A stretch of DNA of 64,000 bases. Source: Echinarachnius parma. Its lineage: Eukaryota; Echinodermata; Echinoidea; Clypeasteroida; Echinarachniidae. This document shows, piece after piece, positions 21,544-32,077 of the stretch; the stretch's first letter is position 1; each line of letters starts with the position of its first letter. The stretch covers positions 57,501 to 121,500 of the forward strand of contig JBAMJV010003035.1 in the NCBI GenBank assembly GCA_037951105.1. Direction: 5' to 3'. A model generated the notes under the pieces. It was given only the letters and a program-made list of their open reading frames with translations. It did not search any database and was not told the DNA's origin. A program made the translations under genes and the position numbers.

Positions 21544-21707
21544 CAGGGCCCCTGTTTCATAAAACATTTCAAATTGTTGTAAATGTCAAATTATAGTTAC
21601 TACTCTGTCAACAGCCAATCAGCATGGAGCATTTTCGCTGTTGCCATAGTAGTCACAACAATTAGACATTTACACAAATTGGACAGGTTTTATGAAACGG
21701 GGCCCTG
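21544..21707. mobile_element. MITE, 164 bp, with ends CAGGGCCCCTGTTTCATAAA
   Basis: The right end, TTTTATGAAACGGGGCCCTG, is the inverted match. A-T rich interior, no coding capacity. It lies in the probable 3' UTR of the RhoGEF. Confidence 0.9.
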
Positions 21708-24700
21708 ATCTACAACTCTGACACTGGAAGTTCATACAGAAAACAAAAATCTTTTCTGTACGACCTTGCCCCGAAAAAAAAAAAACAAATACACAAACAA
21801 ATGGTAAGGTGATCTAAAATTCAAGGGCTATGACTTATTGGAGTCACAGGTTGTAGCTCAATGTGGGGTGGTTCAATAGATTTTACTGCATAATTATTTA
21901 CAAGTGCAGGCTGTGTGGCACTGCACAAGTACAACTACAAGTACAACAACATAATGTAAAACAACCATCCTTTTATAACCCATTGCCTACGGGATCCTAG
22001 TTTACCATGTATTAACTCTATGGGATAGGCAATATCTTGTAGGCTGCGGCATGCAACAGGTTAAAACAGTTACGCTCTCTAAAGAGAAGGGGAAGGTGAT
22101 CTTAAACTTCAGGGGGCTATGAACTATCAAGTTGGCGCTCAAGGCTCCGTGTGGGGCCTTGGTGGTTCAGGATGAGACTCCTAAAAATAAACGGCTGATT
22201 TCCTGCAACAAATAGCCCCTCGTTTCCCCTTTCACGCACTGATCTCGTTGGAAAAGTACCTGGATTGCTAACTTTCTGATGTACAAAATAGACCTGGATT
22301 TTGTTTTTCTTTTAATTTCTCTGAGTTTGAAATGAACATTGCATTTTTCCTGACTAAGCAGTTCATGTTTTACACAAGTACATGTAGATAGCTTTTCTGG
22401 AACTTTGTTTTGTAATAACATTTGTATTGTACTTGCAAAGTCAACTATATTCTCCTATTGAAACATAGAACAAGCACAATCAATTCAAATAATAATAACA
22501 GGGATCACACATGCATTCATGAGTTTGCATTTAGCAAAACAATTATCAAGACAATTGTACTTTTCCGTCATTTTAAAACCCCTTCATGGACATTATATAC
22601 AAAACATACACACATATTCCTTAATTTTTGGAAAATTTCTTGAAAAACATTTAATTTTCTTTCGCAAAGATTGTTTTCCCCAGAAATGATAAACGTGTTC
22701 TTCTTCATCCAGTGAGATTGACAAAGGCTCAAATTTTGAATCTTTTTCTCTCAAAAGGATTGTAGAAGCATTTTTTGTATTAATATTTTCTTTTCTTTCA
22801 TTTCTTGTGTTTGTTTGAATGTGTATGTTTTCTATGTGTGCATGCAAGGAATTAAAGAGGAATAGTACAATTATTTATTTATAGAAAGAGAAATAATGCG
22901 CTGCTTATAAATGCTATTTCATCTACAAATTATAGTTGTTGGAATGATAATACAAACATAAAAGGGGCAAGTAAGTTTTAAACACAAGGGTAATTTGATT
23001 TCAGTACAGTTTCCCATCGAGCACCTTCAAAAGCAAATGAGTTGTCAAATAAAAGAGGGCATTTTCTAAAATATGTCTATAATAATAAAGAGATCAAAAT
23101 TAAAGGTGTTGCATTTGGATGCTAAGGAACGAGCAAAGTAAAATTAAAGACAAAAATAAAGTGAGCTCTATAGGTTAATATTTTCCCAATTTAAACATTC
23201 AATAGCATGGGAATGTGAATGCTTTAATAATAAGCAGGTGTTGTGGGGCAATCAATCAAAAAAAGGTTGTTTAACAAAAACAGTTAAATAAGGGAATGTC
23301 TAATTAGGCTTTCACAATTTTTCTCACCCATAAAATCATACACAATTATCATGTATAAATACATACATCTGGCATTTCAAATAATTCACATTTACACAAA
23401 CTTGACACAATGACACACAATGGTTCAATGTGCAAGTCCTGAATACTATTCATATCAAATATTAACTTAATAATTTTTGTCCAAAAAAGACACATCTTGG
23501 ATATGGAGGCATTACAATAATAAACACATCCAAAAATGAAAATCCATACAAAATACACCGAAGCTGCACTTGTTTGTTCAACTACTACTCATCAACAAAA
23601 TTCTTTTGTTCTTTGGGAAGTAAAGTTCTCCATATTATAATGAAAATTATAACAAAGAGGCAGAGAACCCCCTTCTTAAGAATACTGCTCAAACTTGTTC
23701 AATTATTCCAACTCATCCTTTTTTTGTAAGCAGTATTTTTTGTTTCAATTTAGTAATTTTCCTACAGTATATCAACCTGAAAAAAGGGAGTGGAATGCTC
23801 TACATTCCTCACAAATTATCAAAGCAGAAAACAAAGGATGATTTTTGACATAGAAAATAAATATAAAACATCTCTGCATGAATTTCTCTCATCCAAATAA
23901 CAATATACAATGCAATGTCCTCAAAAGCCAGCTTTCACGGCCAAACTTGCTGCACCACTTTTACCCCCTTATCTTGTTTGGATGCCAAGTTTCAGGTCAT
24001 ACAAAGGTTACAGTAATCATGACTCCATCTACTCTCTCTCATTTTGTTTCTGTTTCTGTTTCGATTCGTTCGAGGTGTGGTAGGGCATCGACCATAACAC
24101 ATTTTTGACCGATGACTTTGCAGTCTTACATCCTCTTGCCTCCAGTCAACTTTTGTGTTCTTCCTGTTTTCACTTTCTCTCTTAAATTCTAAAGGCACAA
24201 TTACTACACATCCAAATCGTTATCTGTGAACGCTGCTTGCTGGCAAGTATGAGGTTGCAGCTGAGAGCCAATCCTCCAAACCACAGAGAAGCAATCTTGA
24301 AAGAAGTCCTCGGTTTTGATTAGAGTTGCATTCCATTGTATTTCCCCGGTGCACACACTTCAATGAGAGTGTATTACTCTAATAAGTTTCATGACATTGT
24401 TATCCTGTTAAATAACAAAGGCAGTGTTTTGGGTGCATAACACACATACACAGATTGTAAAAAAAAAAGAATATATACATCGGCTGGGGAGGTAGGGAGA
24501 GAGCTTGCTCGCGGGCTGGGTGGGCAGTGGCCTTCGCATGGAGATCGTCTCATTGTGCTCTCTCACAATCACAGTCACGATCAGTCTGTTGCGCTCTTGT
24601 TTCAGGGGACAGTTCTGTTTGCGTGATGACATTCTCAAACTGTTGTCTCATCTCGTTCCGCTCTCACGATCGCATTGTGAGATCATGCGTGGCTGGCCAG

Positions 24701-24770
24701 TAACGTTGGGCATCTCTCCACTATATAGTCTTTTGTTTAGTTCAGTTTAATAACGTGACGAAGTGTGAAT

Positions 24771-24920
24771 TCATACCGATGTCTCGTCTTGTCTCGCTCT
24801 TCTGATGGCGCTGCGTATGAGCTGCAGCCATTGCTTCTTGTCGTGCTCGTCGCTGGAGTGCAGCGTGGAAGGATTGCGAGAGGTTGGCATCTGTCGATCG
24901 CAGCTTGAAACCACATTTCA
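24771..24920 (-). CDS. RhoGEF last exon, PH C-terminal helix and PDZ ligand, two extra bases
   Basis: The acceptor is CTCTGCAG|TGAAATG. No single frame matches the whole exon, but consecutive frames give EMWF, then KLRSTDANLSQSFH, then LHSSDEHDKKQWLQLIRSAI and RRARQDETSV-stop (TGA at 24773-24771). The match to NET1 (NIFRIRFHDPSPAQSH, TLQANDVFHKQQWFNCIRAAI) is ungapped if one T in the TTT at 24908-24910 and one G at about 24864 are extra. The last four residues, ETSV, form a class I PDZ ligand, like ETLV of NET1 and ESNV of ARHGEF3. As given, the incoming frame meets TGA at the first codon of this exon. Confidence 0.85.
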
Positions 24921-27900
24921 CTGCAGAGCGGGAAATAAAAAAGGGGAAGGTATCATTAGGATGATGCAAACATGATTCTTACTGCATAGAAACAAGAAGA
25001 TACATTTGTTCAATAGGGGTAACTCTAATTGGTATGTCATACACATATTTTGGTAGTTCTAACATACATTTTCCATGATAAACTCTAACCATAGCCCAAG
25101 ATGTTGTGGACTTTACCAAAAATCAATGAAACATTATTGAAATAGTGTTTTTCCATATTAGGATATAAATGAGGTCTTAAAGAGATGTTTACAAAGGAAA
25201 GCAAGAAAAAAGGCTGTTTATTTTTTTCAAATCATACCGAATAATAAGAAAGTAATACTTTTTAGTAGGTAAATAGTTTTAAGTTTTTCTCAAAATAAAT
25301 CTTTAACTATGGGAAATTGTCAGGAAACTCTGAAAACATCATCAAAAAGAATAATAATTTGATACGATCGAGTAAGTAATTCTCTTGTGTCTTTCTCAAA
25401 ATAATTCTTTAATAGAGGGAGTTGTCTGCTATCAGCGTAAAGACTTCCTGTTTTTCGGTGAAGATTAAGACTTTGGGGACCTCATATTTGGAACAGTCGA
25501 AAAACATGCAAGGAAACGCTGAGATCATATTTTCTCAGTAGAACTTGTTCGTAAGAGAGCATAATGAGGAACGACAGGAAAGACAAATCATAACGAGAAC
25601 TGAACAAAACAAGTAATGTCAGAAATGTTTTTGACAATTTCAAGGCAATATGATAGGGTCAAACACACACAGACCTGCACACAAAGTTAAAGCGTTAGAA
25701 AACAGCACACACATCGCAGGAAGAAAATCTTGTTTTGAATGTTTAAATTGGGATGATATTCAGGCCATAAGAAATAATGAGGATTTGTGGTATAATATCA
25801 TGAAAAGAAGTCATATAGACATGAAAACATAAACACGGCACAAACACAAAAACAGGCCACAGATTTGAAAACAAGCGGCCAGCCATTGACATGAATTAAA
25901 AACCACATCAAAGCACATTCCCAGAGGCACTTAACCACACAGGGTTAATGATGGCTATGGCTAATGATTCATAACAATAACCCAAAGAAACATTCCATGA
26001 TTGGGGTACAGAAAATTATTCAAGATAGTGACGAGAGAGTGATTCTAGTTGTGACAAATATCAAGCCCCCAATAATAAAGTATGCACCTTTAGGCATCAA
26101 TCGGTCTCCCACATGGGGCTACCAAGGATAGCGGGTTTAAGAAAGAGGAGTCCGAGACCTTCAGATAACAATATTTGGAATCCAACTCCTCAGACGAGAG
26201 CGATGTTGGGACTCTCAGAAAGAGGAGTATAAAACTTTTGCGCTACGACATTTTAAGAGACTTTAAATTTATTTTAGGTGAAATTTCTATTCAATCGAAA
26301 AATGAGACAGACACTTTGGGAAACGGTATGTATTTCAAAACCATACAGGTGACAAGGTTTTTCAAGAGCAACCAATATAAATCCTTTTTAGGAAGAAGAA
26401 CTTTACAAATATCAAGGAATAGAGGCAAATAATAAGGAAAATATCCTAGAAGTAGAAAGTGGAGACTTACACCTGGATCAGGTTTAAAAATCTTCTAACG
26501 ACAAAGGAGGCAGACCTAGAAAGTTACCATTACTCTTTAGAAGAAGTACTTGAAAACACTTCTAATGGGCAAATAATAGTATCCAAGAAAGAAAGGACCT
26601 AAACCTTTGGATCAAGAACCACAAATTCCAGTAAAGAAGCTTCACATTTTTAAACAGCAGAGAAAAGGAACACTGACACACCAAGGTAAACCATGAAGTA
26701 TTAAAAGTAGTTCAAGTGTCAAGGGCCTCCCTACCGGCTGACCAAAGGAGAAAACAGAACCGATACAAAGTTTAGGGTAAGGCAGCTAAAATACTATTCT
26801 AGCCATGGAGTGTTTGGTAAACGATAGACCAACGGAGAGTTTAGAGGAGGAATTCATGGTCTGCAGGGGGTAGCGAACCAGTGGCCTGCAGCCAAGCCAG
26901 AGCAGCAGGGGTTCATAGAACTTTACACTGGAGTGGACAGAGTAAACCCACGTGATAGTCTATGTTCCAGACTAGTGGGTGTAGGACAATTTATGCTAAG
27001 AGCTTATGTGACATCTTCATGATCATTTCGTATTTAATCTGATGTAATTTATAGACACATATAATTTGTTTTGGTGGTGTGTATTATTTTACCAAGATTT
27101 TTTAAGACACCTTTATAAAAAGAGCCTGAAAAGTAAATCTAGGGAAGAATTAAGGATGGTGCAAAAGGAATTTGCTCATTACTTTAGCCAGAACAGAAAC
27201 TGACCCAAAATAGAATGCTTTGGTAACCCACACCATACCAGCAATATTTTTAGGTTACACTGCGAACTTTTGATCCTCTCAAGTTCAAATGTATTCCTCC
27301 TACTCTCACAAGTACAAATTTAGCATGTTTGTTGTTTATTTTTAGGTTACAGTGCAAACTAGTGATCATTTCAAGTTCAAATTGAAGGTGTGGTGTAGTG
27401 AGTTTCAAATTAAAAATTCATATAAAATGTAGTAATACCAAGGTGGATCTAACTAAAGGACGCAGTATCAAGGGTAGCAGTGATGAGAGAGGCAAATAGT
27501 GAAAACTACACCAATATAGTACAATATTGTATCATGCAACTATTAACTTATTAAGGACTGGTCACCAAGATACTCCAGTTTGAGTCTACATGTAGACAGA
27601 GAATGCTTCATTGGTATCAAATAGTCTTGAATGAGTTAACTATGTATTAAGTATCAGCTGGGTTAACACATTTATGGACAATTATTTATAGGCCTAGATA
27701 GGCTAGATTGGCTCAACAAGCAACATTTGCAAAATTGTTTACAAAAAAACTAATAAGAGATCAGCAGTAACAAACAGGATATGTGAGGAAACAGGGCAGA
27801 AATAGTGAGAGGAAGTGAGAGTGGGATAGACTGAGAGAGAGGGGGAAAGACAGAGAGGGGGGGGGGGGGGGGGGGGTGGGTGGGAGAAGGGACCTGGGAA

Positions 27901-29295
27901 ATGGGAGAAAGTTGGGAAGGAAATTGCCCCTAGAGAATATAACACCACACATGAGAATGATAAGGAGGAGAAGCAACTGAAGAGGGAATATTGAAAAGAC
28001 AAGTGTTTTCAGGAATCCAGGAAGTCATGTTAATATAGTGAAGAGTATGCCCAACATAATAAACCAGCAAAGGGATAAGGGGTATGGGTGGTGCACCTAA
28101 TAGGATATATGTTAGAGAAATCAGTGCAAGAGGGCATGTTAAGTCATACAGAGAGGGGGGAAGGGGTGTTAAGCCTGAGAAGAGTGGGGAGGGGGGAAGA
28201 GAAGGAAGGGGTGTAGCCTAGCTCAATGTTAAGATTGGAAAACAGAACAAGGAAGGTGGCAGGAGGTCTTTGGCTAATCACATGATACATTAATAACACA
28301 AACTACCCCCATGGGAAAGGAGGGGGTACCGTTTCACGCCCCCCCGGGGGAGTACAGAGTTCAGTTTCATTCCTCTAATCCCTAACAGATGATCAGATAA
28401 TACTAGCTGATCACACAGCCTTAGAAGGGTGTGTGTGTGGTTGCATTAAAATATTAACACTTTTGAAAGGGGGAAAGAACCTTACGAATTACGGTCTGTT
28501 GCAATCATATCACATCGTATCTGGTTTTGCAGCATTAAGTGACTAGGCATATTTTTCTTCCAAAATAAGTCAGGGCTACATATAATAAGAACATGAAACT
28601 TATAATACATATTTTTGTGTTTAATAACATGAGACAAGATCAAGGGGTGTGTTTTTTACACTCTGTTTGACCCTCTATGCCTTTACGGAAGGTCATCAAA
28701 GTTTTAGTTGGCAATATATACGAAAACAGTATCTACTAGCCACAGTCATGTTGTTAACGAGCCAAGAATGCGTAGGCACTTTACCCCCAGCACAGAAGAA
28801 AGGTTTTGCAACTAGTGCCCAAAGGGCAAATATGAAAATCACGTAATTTGAATTCTCGAAATAATTCAAATATTCTTTGTACTAGCTAACAAGTGTGAAA
28901 GTATTATGGTATGCCATAAGTGCATAGGAAAGCAATGTCATTTGAAATTTGTACATTCAAATAATTTGAATTCTACAGATAGGAATGTGTGTTATTACAT
29001 TAATAGCACTTTGGAAAAAGGAGTCCTTAACTAGTGATCATGGATAGACAAATTTTGAATGATCATTAAGAGCACAATTACAATTAATTGTAAAACACTA
29101 ACAACACATATACAGCAAAATTACAGCACTCGACCATAACACACTAACAGCAAATTTGTAACATACAAACAGCACATTTAGTGCACAAAAACTGCACAAT
29201 TCCAGCACATTTGTAACACACTATCAGCACACCTACAGCACGTATCATACTTGCGACACACTAACAACACATAATTAGCACGTTAAGGTACTGAC
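24921..29295. other. RhoGEF last intron, no gene seen
   Basis: AT-rich, purine-rich on the plus strand around 26.2-28.3 kb. It holds a G tract (27858-27877), a second G-rich patch (28150-28210) and a degenerate array at 29095-29280. No splice-compatible homologous exon was found. Confidence 0.6.
29095..29280. repeat. Degenerate array of ACAGCAC / AACAC units
   Basis: Irregular 15-25 bp units around ACAGCACATTTGTAACACACTA, just inside the intron next to the PH exon. Confidence 0.6.
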
Positions 29296-29496
29296 CTGCG
29301 GTCCCATGTGAAAGCGCCCCCCTGAACGACCCTGGACCTCTTGACTTCTCCCCTTGACTTCTCCCTCTGGAAGATCTTCGAGTGCCATTGTCCTGACCGG
29401 GATGGGTTGCCTGTAGACCTGGTAGCACTGCCGTCCATTGCGCGTCGTCAATCTCGTTGTGACCAGTACGTCTTCAAACAGGAACACATGTAGCTT
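29296..29496 (-). CDS. RhoGEF exon, PH domain strands, with a frameshifting 13-bp duplication
   Basis: The exon opens KLHVFLFEDVLVTTRLTTRN, GRQCYQVYRQPIPVRTMALE, DLPEGEVK and matches NET1 closely. Here a 13-bp unit occurs twice in direct tandem (29340-29352 and 29353-29365), which shifts the frame by +1. The frame as given continues GRSQEVQGRSGGRFHMGPQ with no family resemblance. With one unit counted, the same DNA reads RSRVVQGGAFTWDR, equivalent to the RMGGSFRGAFSNSEK of NET1. The donor is GCAG|GTCAGT. Either this allele is broken, or the assembly is wrong here, or the exon is spliced in an unusual way. Confidence 0.88.
29340..29365. repeat. Exact 13-bp tandem duplication inside the PH exon
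   Basis: Two identical 13-bp units (CTTGACTTCTCCC on the plus strand) lie side by side. The length is not a multiple of three, so the duplication changes the reading frame of the RhoGEF. Confidence 0.97.
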
Positions 29497-29881
29497 CTGG
29501 CAATACAAAACAGCAAGGAAAACCAGTTAGGATAAATAAGGGTACAACATAGCAAGAGAAGTTAGAGAGAATTTGTACAGTTAGACATGTCAAAATCTAA
29601 CAATTACATTTTTGAAACAAAAAAGTAATAAGAAATTAATCTTGTACAATTATCTCAAAATCGAATAATAATGTTTGTCACAAACATGGGAATAACACGA
29701 TGAAAAAACATGTTACATTGTCATTAAAAGCTCAAAATAAAAAATATCATTTTTTTTTCCTTAGACGTGACAACAAGAAAGAATAGAATACTTAGGATCA
29801 AATATGGTCAACAAATAATCAAGATACGGACAACAAAAGATCAATATATTGTCAGAGAAAGATCAAAGCATGGTCACTCAC

Positions 29882-30052
29882 CGTTCCTTTGGTATTCCTG
29901 AGGACCCCACCGCAGAGCAGCACTTTCTGGTGGGGAATGAGGTGGTTGCGTTGCTTGTCATCCAGGTACTCTAGATGGTCGATGTAATGTCTGCACTTGG
30001 TCTCACCCGTCCTTCTGTCTACTTCACTCACGATCTCCTCACAAAGTTGGAT
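29882..30052 (-). CDS. RhoGEF exon, DH-PH junction
   Basis: The 57 codons run IQLCEEIVSEVDRRTGETKC, RHYIDHLEYLDDKQRNHLIP and HQKVLLCGGVLRNTKGT. YYID.LEYLD.KQR and KVLLCHGELR of NET1 are clearly matched. The exon covers the last DH helix and the first PH strand. The acceptor is TAATAG|ATC and the donor ACG|GTGAGT, phase 0. Confidence 0.95.
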
Positions 30053-30403
30053 CTATTAGGGAAGAAAATAATATATTCATTGTATTTCCAATATATTGTT
30101 TATATTGAAGATGATCTATAATGGACATTTTATATAAACATTTTAAGCAGCCCTTATTTGAGTAGCAGCTTGACTCAAGATATGAGGAGCAAATAGATAT
30201 AAGTAAAAACTAGCCTATTTTTAACAGTTGATTCTTCTCATATCAGAACTAAGAGATTTCAGTGTACATGTATATAGTTTTTAAAATGTCATACGAGTAC
30301 AATAAAATATTAATTTTGTGAGTAGGCAGTTTCCAAATAACTTCTTAAGTTTAACAACAGGAAATATGTTGAGAAGTTAACAAGAAATGGAGAGGTAACT
30401 TAC

Positions 30404-30574
30404 TGCTTTGGGTATCTGCATCTTGTCTTCATGGTCCGAGGGTGTCACCCTCAGAATGCTCTTCATGAGGAGAGGGTACTTGACCAGTCGACTCCGAGGA
30501 ACGTCCAGAAAGTTCCAGAGGTCCAGCTTGCGGCTGAACGGGGACTCGATGCAGCGCTCTAGGAAGTCATTGAC
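30404..30574 (-). CDS. RhoGEF exon, DH domain CR3
   Basis: The 57 codons begin VNDFLERCIESPFSRKLDLW, then NFLDVPRSRLVKYPLLMKSI and LRVTPSDHEDKMQIPKA. SPFSRKLDLWNFLD(I/V)PRSRLVKYPLL is almost invariant in NET1/ARHGEF3 and contains CR3, the main RhoA-contacting helix of the DH domain. The acceptor is GTTCAG|GTC and the donor GCA|GTAAGT, phase 0. Confidence 0.96.
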
Positions 30575-30867
30575 CTGAACAAGCAAGAAAAGCAATCGCT
30601 TTTTTATTTAATTTATATTCTAAAGAATCGTTGCTGTATCCAGCATATTCCATAATAATTACGTTTAAGTTTTTCAATGAGTATTTTGAGAATGTGAGCA
30701 ATATCTCTTGCAATACAATGCATTTCATATCATTCTTGACTAAATACATTTAGCTCGAGTATAAGAAAAGCTAGGCTGAAGGGATAAGCAACTGGTTAAC
30801 AAATAAAATAAAATATAACAATGTGAATGGCACTGATATTCCCATGACTATGTAAGAAGAAACTAAT

Positions 30868-31102
30868 TGGGTGGAATTCACAAAGGAGGTTTGTAGGAGG
30901 TTTGTACAAACCATGGTTTGACTATGGTTTACATTTATGGAATGCTGCTCGCATACCGTAAATTGTAAATCAACATTGTTAACAAGTATGGAGTTTACAT
31001 TCCTTCTCCATCAGTTTACAAATGGCATTCCATAGATGTAAACCTTGGTCAAACCATGGTTTGTACAAACCTCCTACAAACCTCCTTTGTGAATACGGGC
31101 CA
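30868..31102. mobile_element. Palindromic MITE, about 235 bp
   Basis: Ends GAATTCACAAAGGAGGTTTG and CAAACCTCCTTTGTGAAT, with long arms including TTTGTACAAACCATGGTTTG on both sides. It lies in the intron between two DH exons of the RhoGEF. Confidence 0.9.
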
Positions 31103-31620
31103 TTGTGTTTGTTCCCGGGGATAATTTGACACTTTCCCGGTACAACGGAATCTGGAGAGCACCGTTTCCCAGAGCAGGGAAATGAGGGTTTTGCAGACAC
31201 ATTGACGTTTCCAAATAAAAGTTGATGAATAAAAGATTAATCTTGCGTCAAGTATAAAAGAGATACATGTAGAATCTTTTCAGGGCCTGGTTGGCAAACA
31301 CCTCCATTTAATATAAACTCAATTAAAGTTGGTTTGAATTCTAGGAATGGTTATGTAATCAAAGGTACCAGGGAGGGTGGAGAGGGGTGAGAGAGAGGTA
31401 GCAAATGAAAGGACAAGACATGTGATGAATTCCCAATCAGTTATCACCACACACCAACTAAATATTATGACTTTATGACTACACATAAATGTTTATTTGT
31501 ATAATCTTCCTTTCGTATGATCACAACTTTAAACTATGATATTATACCATGGATGTATTACTTAATGACTCAATAGGTTAAGATCAAACATAATTGGTGC
31601 TATATGTATTTCTGTCTTAC

Positions 31621-31710
31621 CTTTGAATCCTGTTTCTTCTGGTCCAATAGGGCTTTAGCTGCAAGCTGATTGGTGCAATAGCTCACATACACTGCTCGTA
31701 GTGTTGGTAG
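31621..31710 (-). CDS. RhoGEF exon, DH domain core (YCTNQLAAKALLDQKKQD)
   Basis: The 30 codons run LPTLRAVYVSYCTNQLAAKA and LLDQKKQDSK. NQLAAKALLDQKKQD is identical in NET1. The acceptor is TGTTCAG|CTA and the donor AAG|GTAAGA, phase 0 at both ends. It joins directly to VNDFLERC of the next exon, as in the vertebrate proteins (QDHRVQDFLQRC). Confidence 0.95.
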
Positions 31711-32000
31711 CTGAACAGATAAGAAATAAATAGCTTGAATAAGTACATCAATATTTTGATTCATATCAAATTCATTGCTACTTGTGACTGATCAATGCAT
31801 CGCATCTATACAGTGATTTGAATGCATGCAGTTCTACAGTATAATCATGACATGTCAGTATATTTGTGAGGAAAAGAAATATAACTATCAATCTGACCAT
31901 GAATTTAACATTATACATAGGTTTGCACAACATAAAACACAACTTGTCACAATTACCAGTACTAATATTAACAAAGATATTAAATAACAATATCACTTAC

Positions 32001-32077
32001 CCAACTCAGCAGGACCTTTCCAACTGATTCCGTTGTTCCATTCTTTCTTCTCTGGCTTTGTAACTTGCGAACAAGTT
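32001..32077 (-). CDS. RhoGEF exon, DH domain helix linker
   Basis: The split Glu codon is followed by LVRKLQSQRRKNGTTESVGK and VLLSW. It corresponds to ELL..LR..RK.DG(S/T)(T/V)E.(V/I)G.IL(V/S).W of ARHGEF3/NET1. The acceptor is TTCACAG|AAC and the donor TGG|GTAAGT, phase 0 at the 3' end. The exon is short (77 nt) and AT-rich but clearly homologous. Confidence 0.9.

Larger units (their letters stand above)
20869..24770 (-). other. Probable RhoGEF 3' untranslated region
   Basis: Downstream of the stop no further exon was recognised. The first 300 bases are more GC-rich and complex than the rest, then the sequence is AT-rich. AATAAA on the minus strand occurs at 20869-20874 and in the TTTATTTAT stretch near 22875, so the transcript end is ambiguous. 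A 164-bp MITE lies at 21544-21707. The extent is inferred. Confidence 0.35.

Noticed and set aside
24742-24969. Single frame ending RRDIGMNSHFVTLLN as the RhoGEF C-terminus
   Set aside because: Only its first part matches the PH domain. The conserved KKQWLQLIR block and PDZ-type end lie in the neighbouring frame of the same exon.
29095-29280. CRISPR-like short repeats (ACAGCAC units)
   Set aside because: Units are degenerate and unevenly spaced in an animal intron. No array architecture.
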